Shown here in pieces: positions 24,601 through 37,074 of a stretch of DNA of 64,000 nucleotides (position 1 is the first letter of the stretch; each line of letters starts with the position of its first letter). Under the pieces are notes generated by a model. The model was given only the letters and a program-made list of their open reading frames with translations. It was not told the origin of the DNA and ran no database searches. Source of the stretch: Isoetes taiwanensis. Lineage: Eukaryota; Streptophyta; Lycopodiopsida; Isoetales; Isoetaceae. The translations under genes and the position numbers were made by a program. The stretch covers positions 42,153,203-42,217,202 of the forward strand of contig JAJEKV010000002.1 in the NCBI GenBank assembly GCA_021234155.1, in the 5' to 3' direction.

Positions 24601-27600
24601 TAGGATTCCAAATGGCAAAAATCAGAATTTATTTTCGTACAATGCATTAATTGCGAATTTATGAATGTCTTGCCACATCAAAAGCTTCGGACTTCTACTT
24701 GCCACATCGGGAGGAGGACAGGCCAAACTCCGCCTCCCGCCGGGCCTCCCTTGTTCATTTCTCGGCCGCAGCCTTCTGGCCCGTCCCAAGTGCAATGACC
24801 AAGTCTCGCCCCCAAAACGCAAAACCCTTCTAGAACCTCGCAACCCACATGGTTTACGCTTTGGAGGCCCTCTCCTTGTCGATTCGGGCGGGACCTTGCG
24901 CCGCGGACTTGACGTGGGAGTGGGGGTGTTGACGCCGCAGCACCTGACCCTAAAAATCCCCCCGCCGCTTGCCCCGACTTCCTCTCCCCAAGGCCCCGGG
25001 ACTCCGACGGGCCACCTCCCCTCCCGAATCGCGATTTGACTCTCGCCAATGGACTCAGAACGCCGACGCTGCCCTCGGGACCAAGTTCCGCGGGCCGAAG
25101 ACCACCCGACCTCCAAGAAGCCAAAAGTAGCTCACTTCCATCACACTCGTAGTCAATTGGCCTAGGATGTGGATGCGATACCGCCGCGGGAGGGCGGAGT
25201 TTCTTTTCTTTGCAAAACCGACCTTGTAACTTGCTCCCTAGGGTAATTTCGCCATTCCCATCGATTTGGCAGGGTCGATTTTGCCATTCCTGAGCCTCCC
25301 TGCGTCCGAACGACAAGACACCATGTTTCTACAAGGTCGACCTCGACGCCTCCTGGTTTGACAAGTTCTCCTGACCGATCTGAATCTTTGGGCCTTCCCA
25401 AGAGGGGCCCCCGAACGGAGGATCCAACTGCCCGGATAGGGGAACCGGCCCGGGAGGGTGGTCATTAGCGCAGCCCCCGGGAGCCCGCCAGAAGGGCTGC
25501 CTCGAACTTTTTGATCCCGCCTCTGGGGTCCTGGACTCTCCCTCTTGTGAGGGATCCCCGCAAGGTCCCGCCTCGCTTGACTTGGGAAGGGTGCCACCTC
25601 TGCTGTTCCGCAACCCGCTGCCCCCACCGCTCTAATGCTAACCCTTTGACCTAGACCTTCTCCTCAAAATTTCAAAATTGGGCTGTGTGGCCGGAAATGG
25701 ATTAGGATTCCAGCGGCAAAAAAATCAGAATTTATTTTCGCATAATGCATTAATTGCGAATTTATGAATGTCTTGCATCGCAAAAGCCACTTCTACTTGC
25801 CACATCGGGAGGAGGACAGGCCCAAACTCCGGCCCGCCGGGCCTCCCTTGCTCCGTATTTCTGGCTGCAGCCGCCAGTCCTGTGCAATGCACTCAAGTCT
25901 CCGCCCCCAAAACGCAAACCCTTCTAGAACCCGCAACCCACGTGGTTTACGCTTTGGAGGCCCTCTCCTTGTCGATTCGGGCGGACCTTGCGCCGCGGAC
26001 TTGACGTGGAGTGGGGGTGTTGACGCCGCAGCACGGACCCTAAAATCCCCGAAGCCGCTTGCCCCACTTCCTCTCCCCAAGGCCCCCGGGACCTGACGGG
26101 CCACCTCCCTCTCCTAAATCGCGATTTGGCTCGCCAATGGACTCGTAACGCCGACATTGCCCTCGGGACCAAGTTCCGCGGGTTAAGACCACCCTCGACC
26201 TCCAAGAAGCCAAAGTAGCTCACTTCCATCACACCTCGTAGTCAATTGGCCTAGGATGTGGATGCGGATACCGTCGTGGAGGGCGGAGTGTTTTTTTTTG
26301 CAAAACCGACCTTGTAACTTGCTCCCCAGGGTAATTTCGGCCATTCCGGACGATTTGGCAGTGGTCGATTTGCCATTCCGAGCCTCCCCGGTGCCCGAAC
26401 GACAAGACATCGCGGTTTCTACAAGGTCGACCTCGTGACGCCTCGCTGGTTTGACAAGTTCTCCCGACCGATCTGAATCTTTGGGCCTTCCCCGAAGAGG
26501 GGCCCCCCGAACGGAGGATCCAACGGCCGGATAGGGGAACCGGGCTCCGGAGGGTGGTCATTAGCGTGCCCCCTCTGGAGCGCCGCCAGAAGGGTCAGCT
26601 CGGGAACTTTTTGGATCCCGCCTCTTGGGGTCCCGGACTCTCCCCTCTTGTGAGGGATCCCCGCAAGGTCCTGGCCTCGCTTGACTTGGGAAGGGTGCCA
26701 CTGTTGCCCTGAAACGCTGCCCCGACCGCTCTAATGCTAACCCTTTGACCTAGACCTTCTCCTAAAATTTTCAAAATTGGGTCAGTGTGGCCGGAGATGG
26801 ATTAGGAATCCAAATTCGGCAAAAAATCAGAATTTATTTTCGCATAATGCATTAATTGCGAATTTATGAATGTCTTGCCACAGAAAAGCCCCGACTTCTA
26901 CTTGCCACATCGGGAGGAGGACAGGCCCAAACTCGGCCCCGCCAGTTCCCCTGTTCAGATTCTCTACCGCCAGCCTTTCCAGTCCCAAGTGCAACAGACT
27001 GTCGGCCCCCAAAACGCAAACCCTTCTAGAACCTCGCAACCCACGTGGTTTACGCTTTGGGAGGCCCTCTCCTTGTCGATTCTCGGGCGGACCTTGCCAG
27101 GGACTTGACGTGGGAGTGGGGGTGTTGACGCCAGAGCACGGACCCTAAAATCCCCCCTAAGTCGCTGTCTCCCCGAATTCTCTCCCCCTAAGGCCCGGGA
27201 CTGACGGGCCACCCCTCTCCCCATCACGATTTGGCTCGCCAATGGACTCTTAACGCCGACATTGCCCTCGGGACCAAGTTCCGGGCCGAAGACCACCCGA
27301 CCTCCAAGAAGCTGTAGCTCACTTCCATCACACTCTCAGAGTCAATTGGCCTAGGATGTGGATGCCATACCGCCGCGGGAGGGCATGAGTGTTTTTTTCT
27401 TTGCAAAAACCGACCTTGTAACTTGCTCCCCTAGGTAATTTCGCTTATTCTCGACGACCGCAGGGTCGATTTGCCATTCCCGAGCCTCCCGGCGTGCCCG
27501 GAACGACAAAGACACCTGCTTTCTACAACTTGCGTCTGCCCCAGACTCGCCCCGCTGTTTGACAAGTTCTCCCATCCATCTCGAATCTTTTGGGGCCTTC

Positions 27601-28418
27601 CCAAGAGGGGGGCCCCCGAACGGAGGATCCAACGGGCGGATAGGGGAACCGGCCCGGAGGGTGGTCATTAGCGCAGTCTTTTGAGCCGCCAGAAGGGCTG
27701 CCTCGTACTTTTTGATCCCGCCTTGGGTCCGGACTTCCCCTCTTGTGAGGGATCCCCAATGCAAGGTCCTCGGCCTCGCTTGACTTGGGAAGGGTGCCAA
27801 CCCTCGGTTGCCCCCAACCCGCTGCCCCATTCCGCTCTAATGCTAACCCTTTGACCTAGACCTTCTCCTAAAAATTTCAAAATTGGGTCTGTGTGTCGAA
27901 ATGGATTAGGATTCCAAATGGCAAAAAAATCAGAATTTATTTTCGCATAAATGCATTAATTAAGTAATTTATGAATGTCTTGCCACATCGCAGTTTCCTC
28001 CCCGGGATTCTACTTGCTACATCGGGAGGATTTGGCCCAAACTCCGGCCGGCGCCTCCTTGTTCAGATTCTCTGGGCTGTAGCCTTCTACAGTCCCAAGA
28101 GTGCAACTGTCAAGCTCGCCCCCAAAACGCAAACCCTTCTAGAACCCGCAACCCACATGGTTTACGCTTTGGAGGCTCTCTCCTTGTGTCGTCGGCGGGA
28201 CCTTTATACCGCGGACTTGACGGGAGTGGGGGTGTTGACGCCGTGAGCACTTAATTCCCTAAAATCCCCCTAAGCCGCTTTGCCCTCACTTCTCTCCCCA
28301 AGGCCCCCCGACTGATGGACAAGCACCTCCCTCCGGAATCGCGATTTGATCTCCGCCAAATGGACTCGTAACGCCGACGCGTTCTCGGGGACCAAGTTCT
28401 CAGGACTAAGACCACTCA
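15621..28418. repeat. Satellite array B: about 11-12 tandem ~1.1 kb monomers
   Basis: The anchor TCAATTGGCCTAGG lies at about 16219, 17400, 18514, 19607, 20705, 21815, 22918, 24045, 25153, 26242 and 27342, a spacing of 1089-1181 bp. All monomers have the same orientation. Monomers differ mainly by small changes at CG-rich positions, while long AT-richer blocks such as CAGAATTTATTTTCGC and GAATTTATGAATGTCTTGCC are almost invariant. Most interior monomers carry GACATCATGGG or a close variant before TTTCTACAAGG. The array stops inside a monomer just after GGGACCAAGTTCTC at about 28418. Open frames on both strands are scattered and not conserved, so I treat the array as non-coding. Confidence 0.95.
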
Positions 28419-28519
28419 TGTTAACCCAACTAAGAAATGAGTTTTAAACGCCGCACGCCCCATGCACGCCAATAATTCACGCCGTGATGCGCGCCATTTT
28501 GTTATAGCCGCGCCGTTAA

Positions 28520-29165
28520 ACTATTTTTATTTTTGTTGTGTACATGTTTGATACCGCATGTTTGAGCCTTAGACAATGCTTGAGCCTAAGAGGCTTGTTT
28601 GAACCTAGGTAGCATGTTCAACCCTGGTGGAAATGCAACGCCTACACGCTCAACATCCTGTAGGGCTCCTCATGGTTCACTCTATGTATTTGGACTTGTT
28701 CACCCTACAAAATACCATTATTATTATCTGCTTGAAAGGTAGAGCAAAGATCCACAACGTAAAGCTAGTGGATAGCATCAAATTAAGCAATGATCGTGTT
28801 AACTTGGTGGTGGTAATCGGGTTTAAGGTTAGAGAAAAAAACCAAATCCCAAGTAACTAAGATACCATTGAAGACTCTTTTGCATGTTTTTTTTCTCTAG
28901 TCTAGAGGTAATGCTTGAGCCTATGTGGCTTTTTGAGCCCATGTTCCACCCCTGCTCTTTTATTCCTCCATATAATGTATACCAAAAAGGGGAGGGGGAG
29001 AAAAAAAAATTGAATTGAATGGGTTTTTATTGCACACGAAGACCAATGTACATAGCCTATCGTAAGGATTGCAATCGAGGATGTGCATAATATTTGACAT
29101 ATAGAATTTAATGATCGCCCCTCTAGGTGCTAACTAGGAGTCGCCATTGTTAGCATTGCCAACAT
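28520..29165. other. Non-coding region between array B and the transposase remnant
   Basis: This contains degenerate TTTGAGCC and TTGAACCT repeats (about 28550-28640) and a short plus-strand frame (28627-28860) without a recognisable domain. It matches 50590-51180 in copy 2 and could be the 3' subterminal part of the CACTA element. Confidence 0.5.
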
Positions 29166-29170
29166 TTGTA

Positions 29171-32100
29171 TTAAAATGCCCCAAGTACATCCGTATTTCG
29201 TGGAATTGCTCGTGTAAGATGCCGCATGAGAGCCGGTGGTCCAACCCTTGATGCTCGCTTTTCCCAAGGAGTTTGAATGCCTTGATTCCGCCGTAGGGCT
29301 CTTCGTGACGTTATTGACTCTCTAGCACAACACCTTGGAATATTACGCCCCTGTAGTTTGTATGATAAAACCACCATGTTGGGTCTTGTCGACGGTGAAG
29401 AAAAAAAATCTGGTCAAAGAAGTCGGACGGAGATTGATATTGATGGTCTAAATTTTTGAAGTGGATATGTGTATGTGTGTACCTGCTCACAGCTTGTCCG
29501 AAGGACAAGCGCCTCACTACCGTGGTACATCTTTGCTAGAGTTGACAAATGAAAAGCCACTTTGTTCTATCATACTTACCGTAGGGTCGCCCCTTAATTG
29601 AAGGTCAAACCAATCACATCGAATATGAAGGTCTTAAAATTGCCACCAACATCCACCTCCATTATAGTCTTTAACCTCCGACCCAATCACAAAGTGTGGT
29701 TTCCTCGACGATTACGACGGGCAACACTTGATTGAAACTCCATCGCGGAATGATGCCATGACTCAAGAAATACAAGTCTTCCTGTATGTCAAGAGAACTC
29801 ACACGATAGTGGGTCCCATGCCACCATATATCGAGGGAGTAAGATATATACCGTCCAAAAGCACCATTAATGTCAATAGATACAATAATATCAAAAGAAA
29901 ATACTCGATTTCACATCAACATAATTTGTTGCAAATCTACCTTTTTCATGACACCTTTGTATGTATGCCCATTCCAGAAGTCGTATTATACTCCCCCTTG
30001 TGATATGCATCTACAAAGCCCGTATTACCCATTCTCTTTCCATCTTGTCCTGCTAGGGTTCATATCCATCGGGTACCGGGCCTCGCCTATTATGTCGCTC
30101 CATTCATGCCTCTTCTCTTCCATTTCTTCCTTTTGCCTCTCATAACGAGCAATCCATTTTGCCATTGGTGCCAAATTATAAAGAAGAAATTGATTAACCT
30201 TAATGATCATATTGTATGGAAATGACTTCGTGATACCATTGCCTTCGCCACTACCCCCACAATCTTCGCCCCTTCATCACCCATGTTTAGGTGCATCCGA
30301 TGTACCGGGGAAATATATTCTCACATATAGAAAAGTGACTCTTTCGCAAAGCCATCCTCCGCCATACTTATACTACGTTTCAGACGTTTTTTTTGACGCA
30401 CCATATCCTTCAATACCTTCATAAACCTTTCCAAGAAAACATCCATCCGCATGTATGCCTTCCCAGCTCCACTTCCTCAATAAGATGTACCAAAAGATGG
30501 GTTTGATCGCCAAGAAAGCTCAGAGGAAACTCCTTTTCTCCAACAAGCAACATGCCTCTCGCCATTTTCACTTTCATCTCTTCAATTTCGCTTTTCTGTA
30601 GTTTTTTTACACATCCACCTATGAGGTCCAAAACAAAAAACTTAGCCACAAATAAAATAGACGGGGACCACTAAATCAACATGGGTAACAACCTTATGAC
30701 CTTTGATAGGGCACTTATTGCCTCCAATGGTCCCCTTTGTCTAAAAAACTCCCCTAAAGGTCGTGGGCATGAAGAACCTGCATGATCCAAACACCAAATA
30801 TAAGTTATGGGTTACATTTTATAGTAGTGCATATATATGGGACTTCAATTGCTTACATGCAAGAACTTATGCTACCATGGGACTTTAAACCAACAGCTCC
30901 CCACTTGTGAATGCGTTGATTGCATGTAACCAGCTTATGTTCTAAGGGCCCTTAAATCATCATAAATAGCTCGGGATGTCAGACCTAGCAATAACCCATT
31001 TTTGCCGAGGGAAGTGGTTGCCCTTCACCCTGGATCCATGCCTCTTTTCTTTGTATTACTTACCTTTAAGGTCCATCCTCGCATTTGTTGTGTCTTTTTG
31101 ACCAAATACATGCTTCCATAAAAGAGTTTCCACGCTTTGAAGATATGCATCAATTCTAAAAAGGTGTTGAATCAATAGGTCGGGTCCAATATGGTAGTCT
31201 ATAAAACAGACTTCCTTTTCATATTGGCAAGAAGACCTCCTCCTCTCCTCCGCCAATTCACCAGATAATCTCCTCCTCCCCATCCAGGGTCGGCCACGGC
31301 TCCTCACCGCAGTGCCCCCACGGATTTCCCCTTGCGGATTTTCCCCCTTTTCCTTCCTTTATCCCAACGCCACCCCATTCCTCTCGTGATAATTTCGCTG
31401 TGGTTCTCAGATAGTCTACAAGTTGCCAATTGTGCACGCCAAGCCTGGCAAGCGGAGCGCAATACTTCCTAAAACCCTCGTGATACTACTTCTTCAGATG
31501 TTTAGAGTGACTGGTACGCAACTTTTTCCCCACATATCATGGCGGAAGTGCCCCCGATGTCTTAAACCCGTAACACTTCTAAGCTAGAAACCCAGAAAGT
31601 CATGCATAGTCCACAATAGTATACACCTAAGATTAAAAACGCCATTTTATGGGCATCAGAGACTGAATACTGCGGTGGTTTCCAATAAAGGGAGTAACTC
31701 ATCCACATAATTATTCTAGGTACACATCTAAATTATTTGGTTTTTCTTCCCAGGTATCAATAAAAGTCATCATAATGTGCCCACTCTTCATCAACAACCA
31801 TGGGGTATGTTGTAGTTCACTATCATCACTGGCCATGTAGACCATGACAGGGTTATGTACCATATGGGTTTACGCCATCGCGGCCGTGCCCAAATGCATC
31901 GCTATGTGGTTCTTTTCCAAAGTCGCCATGTCGCATCGCGATATGCTTCCAAGCTGCGCACTGCCGACTCGTGATCACATCATCACTAGATGCATGTGTA
32001 GCGGAAGTCCATTAGGCTAGCCAATGTCTTGCAACTTAACATCAACTTTAACCTATAGAATAAATTATAGGCAACATAAGGGGCAACTAAAATAAGAATT

Positions 32101-32760
32101 TACAACTATTTGTAAGAAGTGGTGATGCATATACCTTGGGATTATTGGAAAGTGTCGTAATAACCTTCTCGAGGTACCGCTTTTTCCCTTTAGGTCATTC
32201 CCGCATTCTGCTCATTACATACCCAGACAATGAGTGGGATTCTCTCATGCTCGGTGGGGATAGAAGATCATACAATCATTTGGACATGCATGTATGACTT
32301 TATAACCAAGGCGGGCCGCTTGAATCATTTTCTTAACTTGAGACTGGCTTCTAGGCATATTGTTCTTTCTCCGAAGGATCTTCTCGCAATAACCTCACAT
32401 CTAAGAGTGGTAAGATAAAAGATGGAGATGGTGGTAAGATAGAAAGACTTGATAAGTATGTCACCAATAGAGAGCGCAGACACTTGCATTGCTCCACTTG
32501 AACTTGGTTTGAGATTGAGAATTAGCAGCACGCCGAACTACGAGGTTCGAGACGCTAGAAATAATCAAGGCTTCCTTTGATAACAATAGGGTCATCGCCG
32601 CATTTACACCAATCCTCAAGGGTATCCCACATCTTCTACCATATCCTCTCCACCACCATCCTTGACATCATCTAAATCAATATCGTAATTCTTGAAGAGC
32701 TGCAACATATCGGAGCATCATCGGCCATTAAAGACTTCGCGTTTCTGGTTCACAATAGTT
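29171..32760 (-). pseudogene. Degenerate tnp2-type CACTA transposase, copy 1
   Basis: Reading right to left on the minus strand, the remnants follow plant tnp2 order. VIHACPNDCMIFYP (about 32298-32257) is the conserved HACPNDC block of the Transposase_21 region. About 31850-31740 encodes GDDSELQHTPWLL and the LLI-G-K-PSNLDVYLR block. About 30650-30420 (KSEIEEMKVKMA, EFPLSFL) is the DUF4218 region. About 29700-29320 is the DUF4216 region, ending in RQDPTWWF. Known tnp2 proteins combine these domains and cut and paste CACTA elements in the nucleus. No single frame spans more than one domain; frameshifts and stops separate them, more so than in copy 2. Some breaks may be sequence errors, since they differ between otherwise identical copies. 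Confidence 0.8.
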
Positions 32761-34150
32761 TCATCCTCTTCATATTGATCGAGATGCAATATCTTCATAT
32801 TGGTGCGCCCTCGCTTGAAATTCACGGCATTTATAGGTTTCCCTTGCCTCAACTTAGAACTAATGGACGGATGGAGACCGCCTCAATGAGTTCATTAGAC
32901 AGAGAGTAACGATAACCATCATGTCAAATAATGTAATAAGTATAAAATACATACAACCATTTTGTATAGACTCACTAATGACAAAAAACATAAAAAAAAA
33001 AACCTCTTTTATTCCTTTTTTAGTACAAACAATACTATTGTTCCATCTCAAATGGGAGAGGTCTATCATAGCTTAGTAGTTGATGAATAACTCATTCCAA
33101 TGTTTATGCTTTTAATAGCACACACCATGATATATCACCGCTTTTGCATCTTGTAAAAAATCTTCCTCCCTCCTTCTTGACACTCTAAAAAATTCACAAT
33201 TGCATCGCCGTTGTCAATAGAACCGCTGATGAACCCCCGCAATATTGCTATGAACCCTGGCCAATTCATCAATAAACTTCAACTCCTCATCACATGCCCC
33301 CTCAACCTATCGACGCGAAGATTGAATTCATTCCATAAACTTCTCATAATGCCAAGCATATTTAGTCAAAGTTTGCCAAGTTTTCCAATCGCATTCTGAC
33401 CTCGATATGGCATTAATGGAATGTGGGTATCTCGCCCACTTCTATACGCCAGCGTTTTGAGATAAGGCCAATCCAGCTTCGACAAATGCCCGCGATAATG
33501 ATGTATCTTTTCCCCAATAAGCAAATTTTGATCCATAGGGATAGGTACCCATCGGCCACAAGCCAAATGTCTTATAAGGCCTAACAAAGGGTCTGACTAA
33601 TCTTGCAATTCTTCAGAATTTCACGGCAAAGGAGGCCAAGCCGCTCTGGGAAATGCCATAACACATGCAATGTTCTCATGATTGTAGCCCTTCGTGTTTT
33701 TCACGCAGGGGAACACTCACAAGCTGAGCTGCAAGACCCATCCACATTATTGATGAATCGGGTTACCGCTTTCGGGCCATATGCCTCTATGGACAACATT
33801 AAACCAAAATCCACATCTAGTTTGGGAGGAGACATCAGCATCATCTACCTACATATTTAGATATCATAAACATCTTGAATATATACTTGAACCGAGAGAT
33901 ACTTAAAAAAAAACAAATAATAATTGTATACCAACCCCGATTATCCATGACGAGCATCAGATCCGTGGGTTGTTCAAATGTACCAAATCTTATCGATGGT
34001 CTTCAACAACCGCTTCTAAGTCGCCTCTTCAGCCCCATACATCTTTTACAATCGCAAACTATTTTGTCCCTCTCGCCAATTACAAAAGGTGTTTACTATA
34101 TACCGCGACAATAGTTTGAACTACTGTGGATAGATAAGCAATATATGGTA
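32761..34150 (-). pseudogene. Minus-strand remnants upstream of tnp2, copy 1, unidentified
   Basis: Short minus-strand frames lie 5' of the transposase, for example 33587-33366 (includes RSGRDTHIPLMPYRG). They correspond to better-preserved frames in copy 2 at 55815-55286. They may be an N-terminal part of the transposase or a second element gene. I recognise no domain, and several AT-rich intervals look intronic. Confidence 0.35.
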
Positions 34151-34153
34151 GTA

Positions 34154-34193
34154 TAAACCCTAAACCCTAAACCCTAAACCCTAAATCCTAAAT
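34154..34193. repeat. Interstitial telomeric repeat (CCCTAAA), copy 1
   Basis: Four perfect CCCTAAA units plus one variant (TCCTAAA) inside the CACTA segment. CCCTAAA is the common plant telomere repeat. The same tract sits at the equivalent place in copy 2, so it predates the duplication. Confidence 0.9.
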
Positions 34194-34199
34194 GGACAG

Positions 34200-34500
34200 A
34201 ATAGTTCTATTACACGAAGGTCCCTTCCACTCAAGGTGAAGCTTCACCATGCCCTTCCCCGAGTACTCCACCCCTATATAAGTTTCAATTTCAATAAAGA
34301 TCTTTTTGAGACGCCAAGGCTTAGCCTCGATACATAGAGTCCCTCCACCAAGGTGAAGTCGACATATGACCTTGACCACGCCGCACACCTCAATTTTGTA
34401 ATTCACATTGTACTTAGTAAGGTATGAAGGTGAGTTTGGGCCTGGCACACCGGGTCCTCTCCCTCTCAAGGTGGAGGCTTAATCGCAACTGACCAAACAC
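34200..34500. repeat. ~115-bp repeat with CCACTCAAGGTGAAG core, three units, copy 1
   Basis: Units centred near 34225, 34345 and 34460 share a CAAGGTG(A/G)AG core and flanking GGTCCCTTCCACTC-like sequence. They belong to the same family as the four units at 12.13-12.5 kb. Confidence 0.65.
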
Positions 34501-34804
34501 CCGCTTTTTACTACCGCTACGCCCTCTCCTAGTTTTTATATATGTCTAGGCTACTAAATACAAGAATCAAGAACTTACATGTGACGGTTCCAAGATATCC
34601 AAACTCCTGGTGGTAAGACAACATCAATCCGTTTCCGCCATCTCCAAAGGGCCGATCATGCCTTATGACCATGGCGATCCATGTAAGGCAGCAAAGAACA
34701 AGGCATAAGATATGGTTAAAAAGAAGAACACCAAAGGCTTAGGTCGGAAAGAGGAGCCAAAGAAAAATAACAAATTTGAAGGCCGAAAAAGTTGTTTATA
34801 TAGA

Positions 34805-35190
34805 ATCTTTAACGTCGCATAGCGACGTGATCGCCACGCCGGGCCGACGAAGTGTCAATCCGGCCACATGGCCGTGTCACCTACCTTAATTTGGCGCGAC
34901 ACCGCGCACGTGACAGATCGTCATACGCTCGAGGACCACGCCGCATGCGACGTGATAGTCAATCCGCCAAAATCCGTGTCACAGCGGCACTGGTAAAGAT
35001 TAACGCAGGCACGTGACCGACGTGTCTCTCGGTCTCCTGCGACGCCACGCCGATGTATGTATAGTCAATCGGGTCAATTCCGTGGTAATATGCCACCTAG
35101 CAAAGATACGCGGCAAATAATGTACCCGGCGTTCTTGTTTCTCAGGACATCACATGACGCCGCATGCGACGCCCGGATTTTTGTCGTGAC
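34805..35190. repeat. CG-rich GCATGCGACG repeat block (~115-bp units), copy 1
   Basis: About three units containing CACGCCGCATGCGACG, then TAGTCAATC and GTGTCAC, with the dinucleotide CG very frequent. The position beside the 5' end of the transposase remnant fits CACTA subterminal repeats, the usual binding region for element proteins; that role is inferred. Confidence 0.6.
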
Positions 35191-35194
35191 ATTT

Positions 35195-36160
35195 GTTGTG
35201 ACATTTGTCTAAGCTATGAAATTTATATATACCTATGCTGCTCCGAGGAACCTAAAAACTGAAAGCAACGTTTTGTGTAACAACCTAAAAATCGCGATAC
35301 TCAAAACACTTGAACATAGCTTGATTAGCCGCGATTACAGCAAATTATGGACATGTGTCCGACATTTGCCGTGGATATTTGTCGCCGGACGATGCCAGTG
35401 GGCTACGGCATTTTTTGGCAAATTTTGGATCGACGCTTTGACACATGGGACATAATGCTTTGATTTGCAAGGAGTCGCCGGCAGCTTCTCCCACTATGCT
35501 CGACACCAAGCCCCTCGGTCTCGCATTGCATTTTGTTGCTTCTCTAAAGATGTTGGATCGAGGATAAGGGAGTCCCACTTGACTACCCAATTTTTCTCGC
35601 TGTAGAAATTTAGTAAATCCATATGTCATTTCTAATTCTTTTCTTTTTTTCTTTCTCCTCGATCAACCGTAGTTAAATTATGAGCTCAAAAAATTCGATC
35701 AACCATCTCCAACCCATGTCCATCTACCAAATTCATCCGCTTTTTCAAAATACCCATAGCACAAATAGGCCTATATAAATTAAAACAAGCACATATTGTC
35801 ATATCCTTATTCATCGGCATTCATCTTCTTGATATCCATCCCCGGATCATATTCATCTTTTCATATTTTTTATCTTCGTTCCATTTTGAAAACCCGATTT
35901 TTAGAAATCTATATCATATCATATATCCAGCTTTTTGTATTCTACATCATGTTTATATACTATATGCGCTAAGTTCTCGTAATTCCTGATCAACCATAAG
36001 CTAAATTCGAAGCTCAAAAATTGATCAATCAGAGCTAATCTGCGCTCAAACTACCATATTATAGTTATATCAAAAGATAGAATTTAAGTTGTTCTTACTA
36101 CCAACATCGACTCCAAACAAATTAAAAACTTTCTCGCGGGCAAGGGGTCGTTGCATCCCT
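35195..36160. other. AT-rich region with repeated GATCAACC / AGCTCAAAAA words, copy 1
   Basis: Mostly non-coding. A minus-strand frame at 35629-35345 has no recognisable domain. About 35690-36050 contains degenerate ~35-bp repeats of GATCAACCATAAGCTAAATT and GAGCTCAAAAA. It matches 57300-58160 in copy 2. Confidence 0.45.
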
Positions 36161-36164
36161 CGCA

Positions 36165-36464
36165 TCAACAGATCGAATTTCCAAGACCAGCCAGATCCCT
36201 TCGCCACCGATGTAAAATTTTTTTACCTTTGATATCTCTCTCAAATGAAACCACATCATTCACCAGAAATTCCTTTTGCCTTGACAAAATCCTGCCCAAA
36301 ATTATTTGTGAAGACATTGCTAACTTTTGAACTATCCCAATAATGTATCTAAATTTCCACATGCATTGATTTTCATCTTTTTTTTTTTTCTCCCACAATC
36401 TCCATCGCAAGGCAAATGTGCTTCGCTGTTGATTTTGAATGACGAAATGAAACAAAAAATCCAA
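36165..36464 (-). pseudogene. B3 DNA-binding domain fragment (RAV/NGATHA-like), copy 1
   Basis: The minus-strand frame contains [11 protein letters not shown] and, after a shifted middle part, [11 protein letters not shown]. In RAV/NGATHA-type B3 domains the order is W-x-FRY-x-YW-x-SSQSYV, [14 protein letters not shown]. The middle block is out of frame here but in frame in copy 2, so this copy is broken or carries sequence errors. Intact family members are nuclear transcription factors; this fragment has no AP2 domain or other gene parts nearby. It is part of the duplicated segment. Confidence 0.75.
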
Positions 36465-36889
36465 CGCTAACCGCTATCAAATCAAGTCTGCCCAATTTTG
36501 GTTGCACACAAGCACTAAATGAAATGCGGGCCTGGACTTTTCTTATCTAACCAATCTACACTATCTTGAGAGCCAACTAGATCCACCACGTAAATATCCG
36601 TGGAGTGTCTAAAGATAATATCCTCTAGGTCAACTTTTGTGGCACGCATGGCTCGCAAGATCAAACGTGAATCCAAGCTCTCCTAAAAGATGACGCCAAG
36701 ATCATTTTCTATAATCTTTGCCAACCCCGATTGTTTGCACCTTGATTGTTCGCCCTAAATCGCTTTTAAAACAATGGGAACATGAATTGAAGGAAAAGTA
36801 GTACCATCCGGCAAGCTATCCAGGTACATATACCATGAAGACTTAGAGAAGAATAATTAGTGTTGAACTTGTATACCCACATTGTGTTT
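36465..36889. other. No recognised gene, copy 1
   Basis: The equivalent of 58555-58940. The minus strand has short protein-like stretches with no family match, interrupted by stops. Nothing further can be supported. Confidence 0.4.
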
Positions 36890-37061
36890 ACTACATATGG
36901 AACCATTTGTTCACCATGTAAGCCATCCGGAAGAGGATGAAAGAAGCTTTTACTGTGCCAGCAAGCACAATCGTCAACATTAGGTGGTTTAGAATTATTC
37001 CCTCGGATGAAGTCAATCCATTAGAAATGCTCACACTGTAAAGTTCATGTGCTTGCCGGGG
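36890..37061 (+). pseudogene. SNF2-family helicase fragment, copy 1, truncated at the N run
   Basis: The plus strand encodes IRWFRII followed by a shifted version of the DEAQSIRN motif that is readable in copy 2. Frameshifts and a stop break it. The sequence ends at GCTTGCCGGGG, exactly where copy 2 continues into the WGLRAQ and RWCLSGT motifs, so the N run and array C replace the rest of the motif. Confidence 0.65.
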
Positions 37062-37074
37062 NNNNNNNNNNNNN
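37062..37074. other. Assembly gap (13 N)
   Basis: A run of 13 unknown bases precisely between the truncated SNF2 fragment and the first monomer of array C. The real distance is unknown, and the join may be a scaffolding decision. Confidence 0.99.

Larger units (their letters stand above)
28440..35195 (-). mobile_element. CACTA (En/Spm) element relic, copy 1
   Basis: Bounded approximately by CG-rich repeats at both sides (28440-28511, with GCACGCC and ATTTTGTTATAGCC, and 34805-35190, with GCATGCGACG) and containing tnp2-type transposase remnants on the minus strand. I could not find clean CACTA...TAGTG termini or a 3-bp target duplication, so the limits are estimates. The ATTTTGTTATAG at about 28496 is in right-end orientation although it lies on the left, which fits a rearranged element. 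Confidence 0.6.
28419..37061. repeat. 8.6 kb segment, copy 1 of a direct duplication (copy 2 at 50519-59140)
   Basis: This aligns end to end with 50519-59140 in the same orientation, at an offset of about 22.1 kb. Both copies begin right after the satellite with GACCACTCATGTT and CCCAACTAAGAAATGAG. Long stretches are identical, and differences cluster at CG-rich spots. Contents in order are short TTGAGCCT-type repeats, CACTA transposase remnants (minus), a telomeric tract, ~115-bp repeats, GCGACG repeats, a B3 fragment (minus) and a SNF2 fragment (plus). Copy 1 is cut by the N run in the middle of the SNF2 fragment. Confidence 0.9.

Noticed and set aside
36165-36464. Functional RAV transcription-factor gene
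   Set aside because: Only part of the B3 domain is present, it is frame-shifted, and it lies inside a duplicated transposon-rich segment without an AP2 domain or start region.
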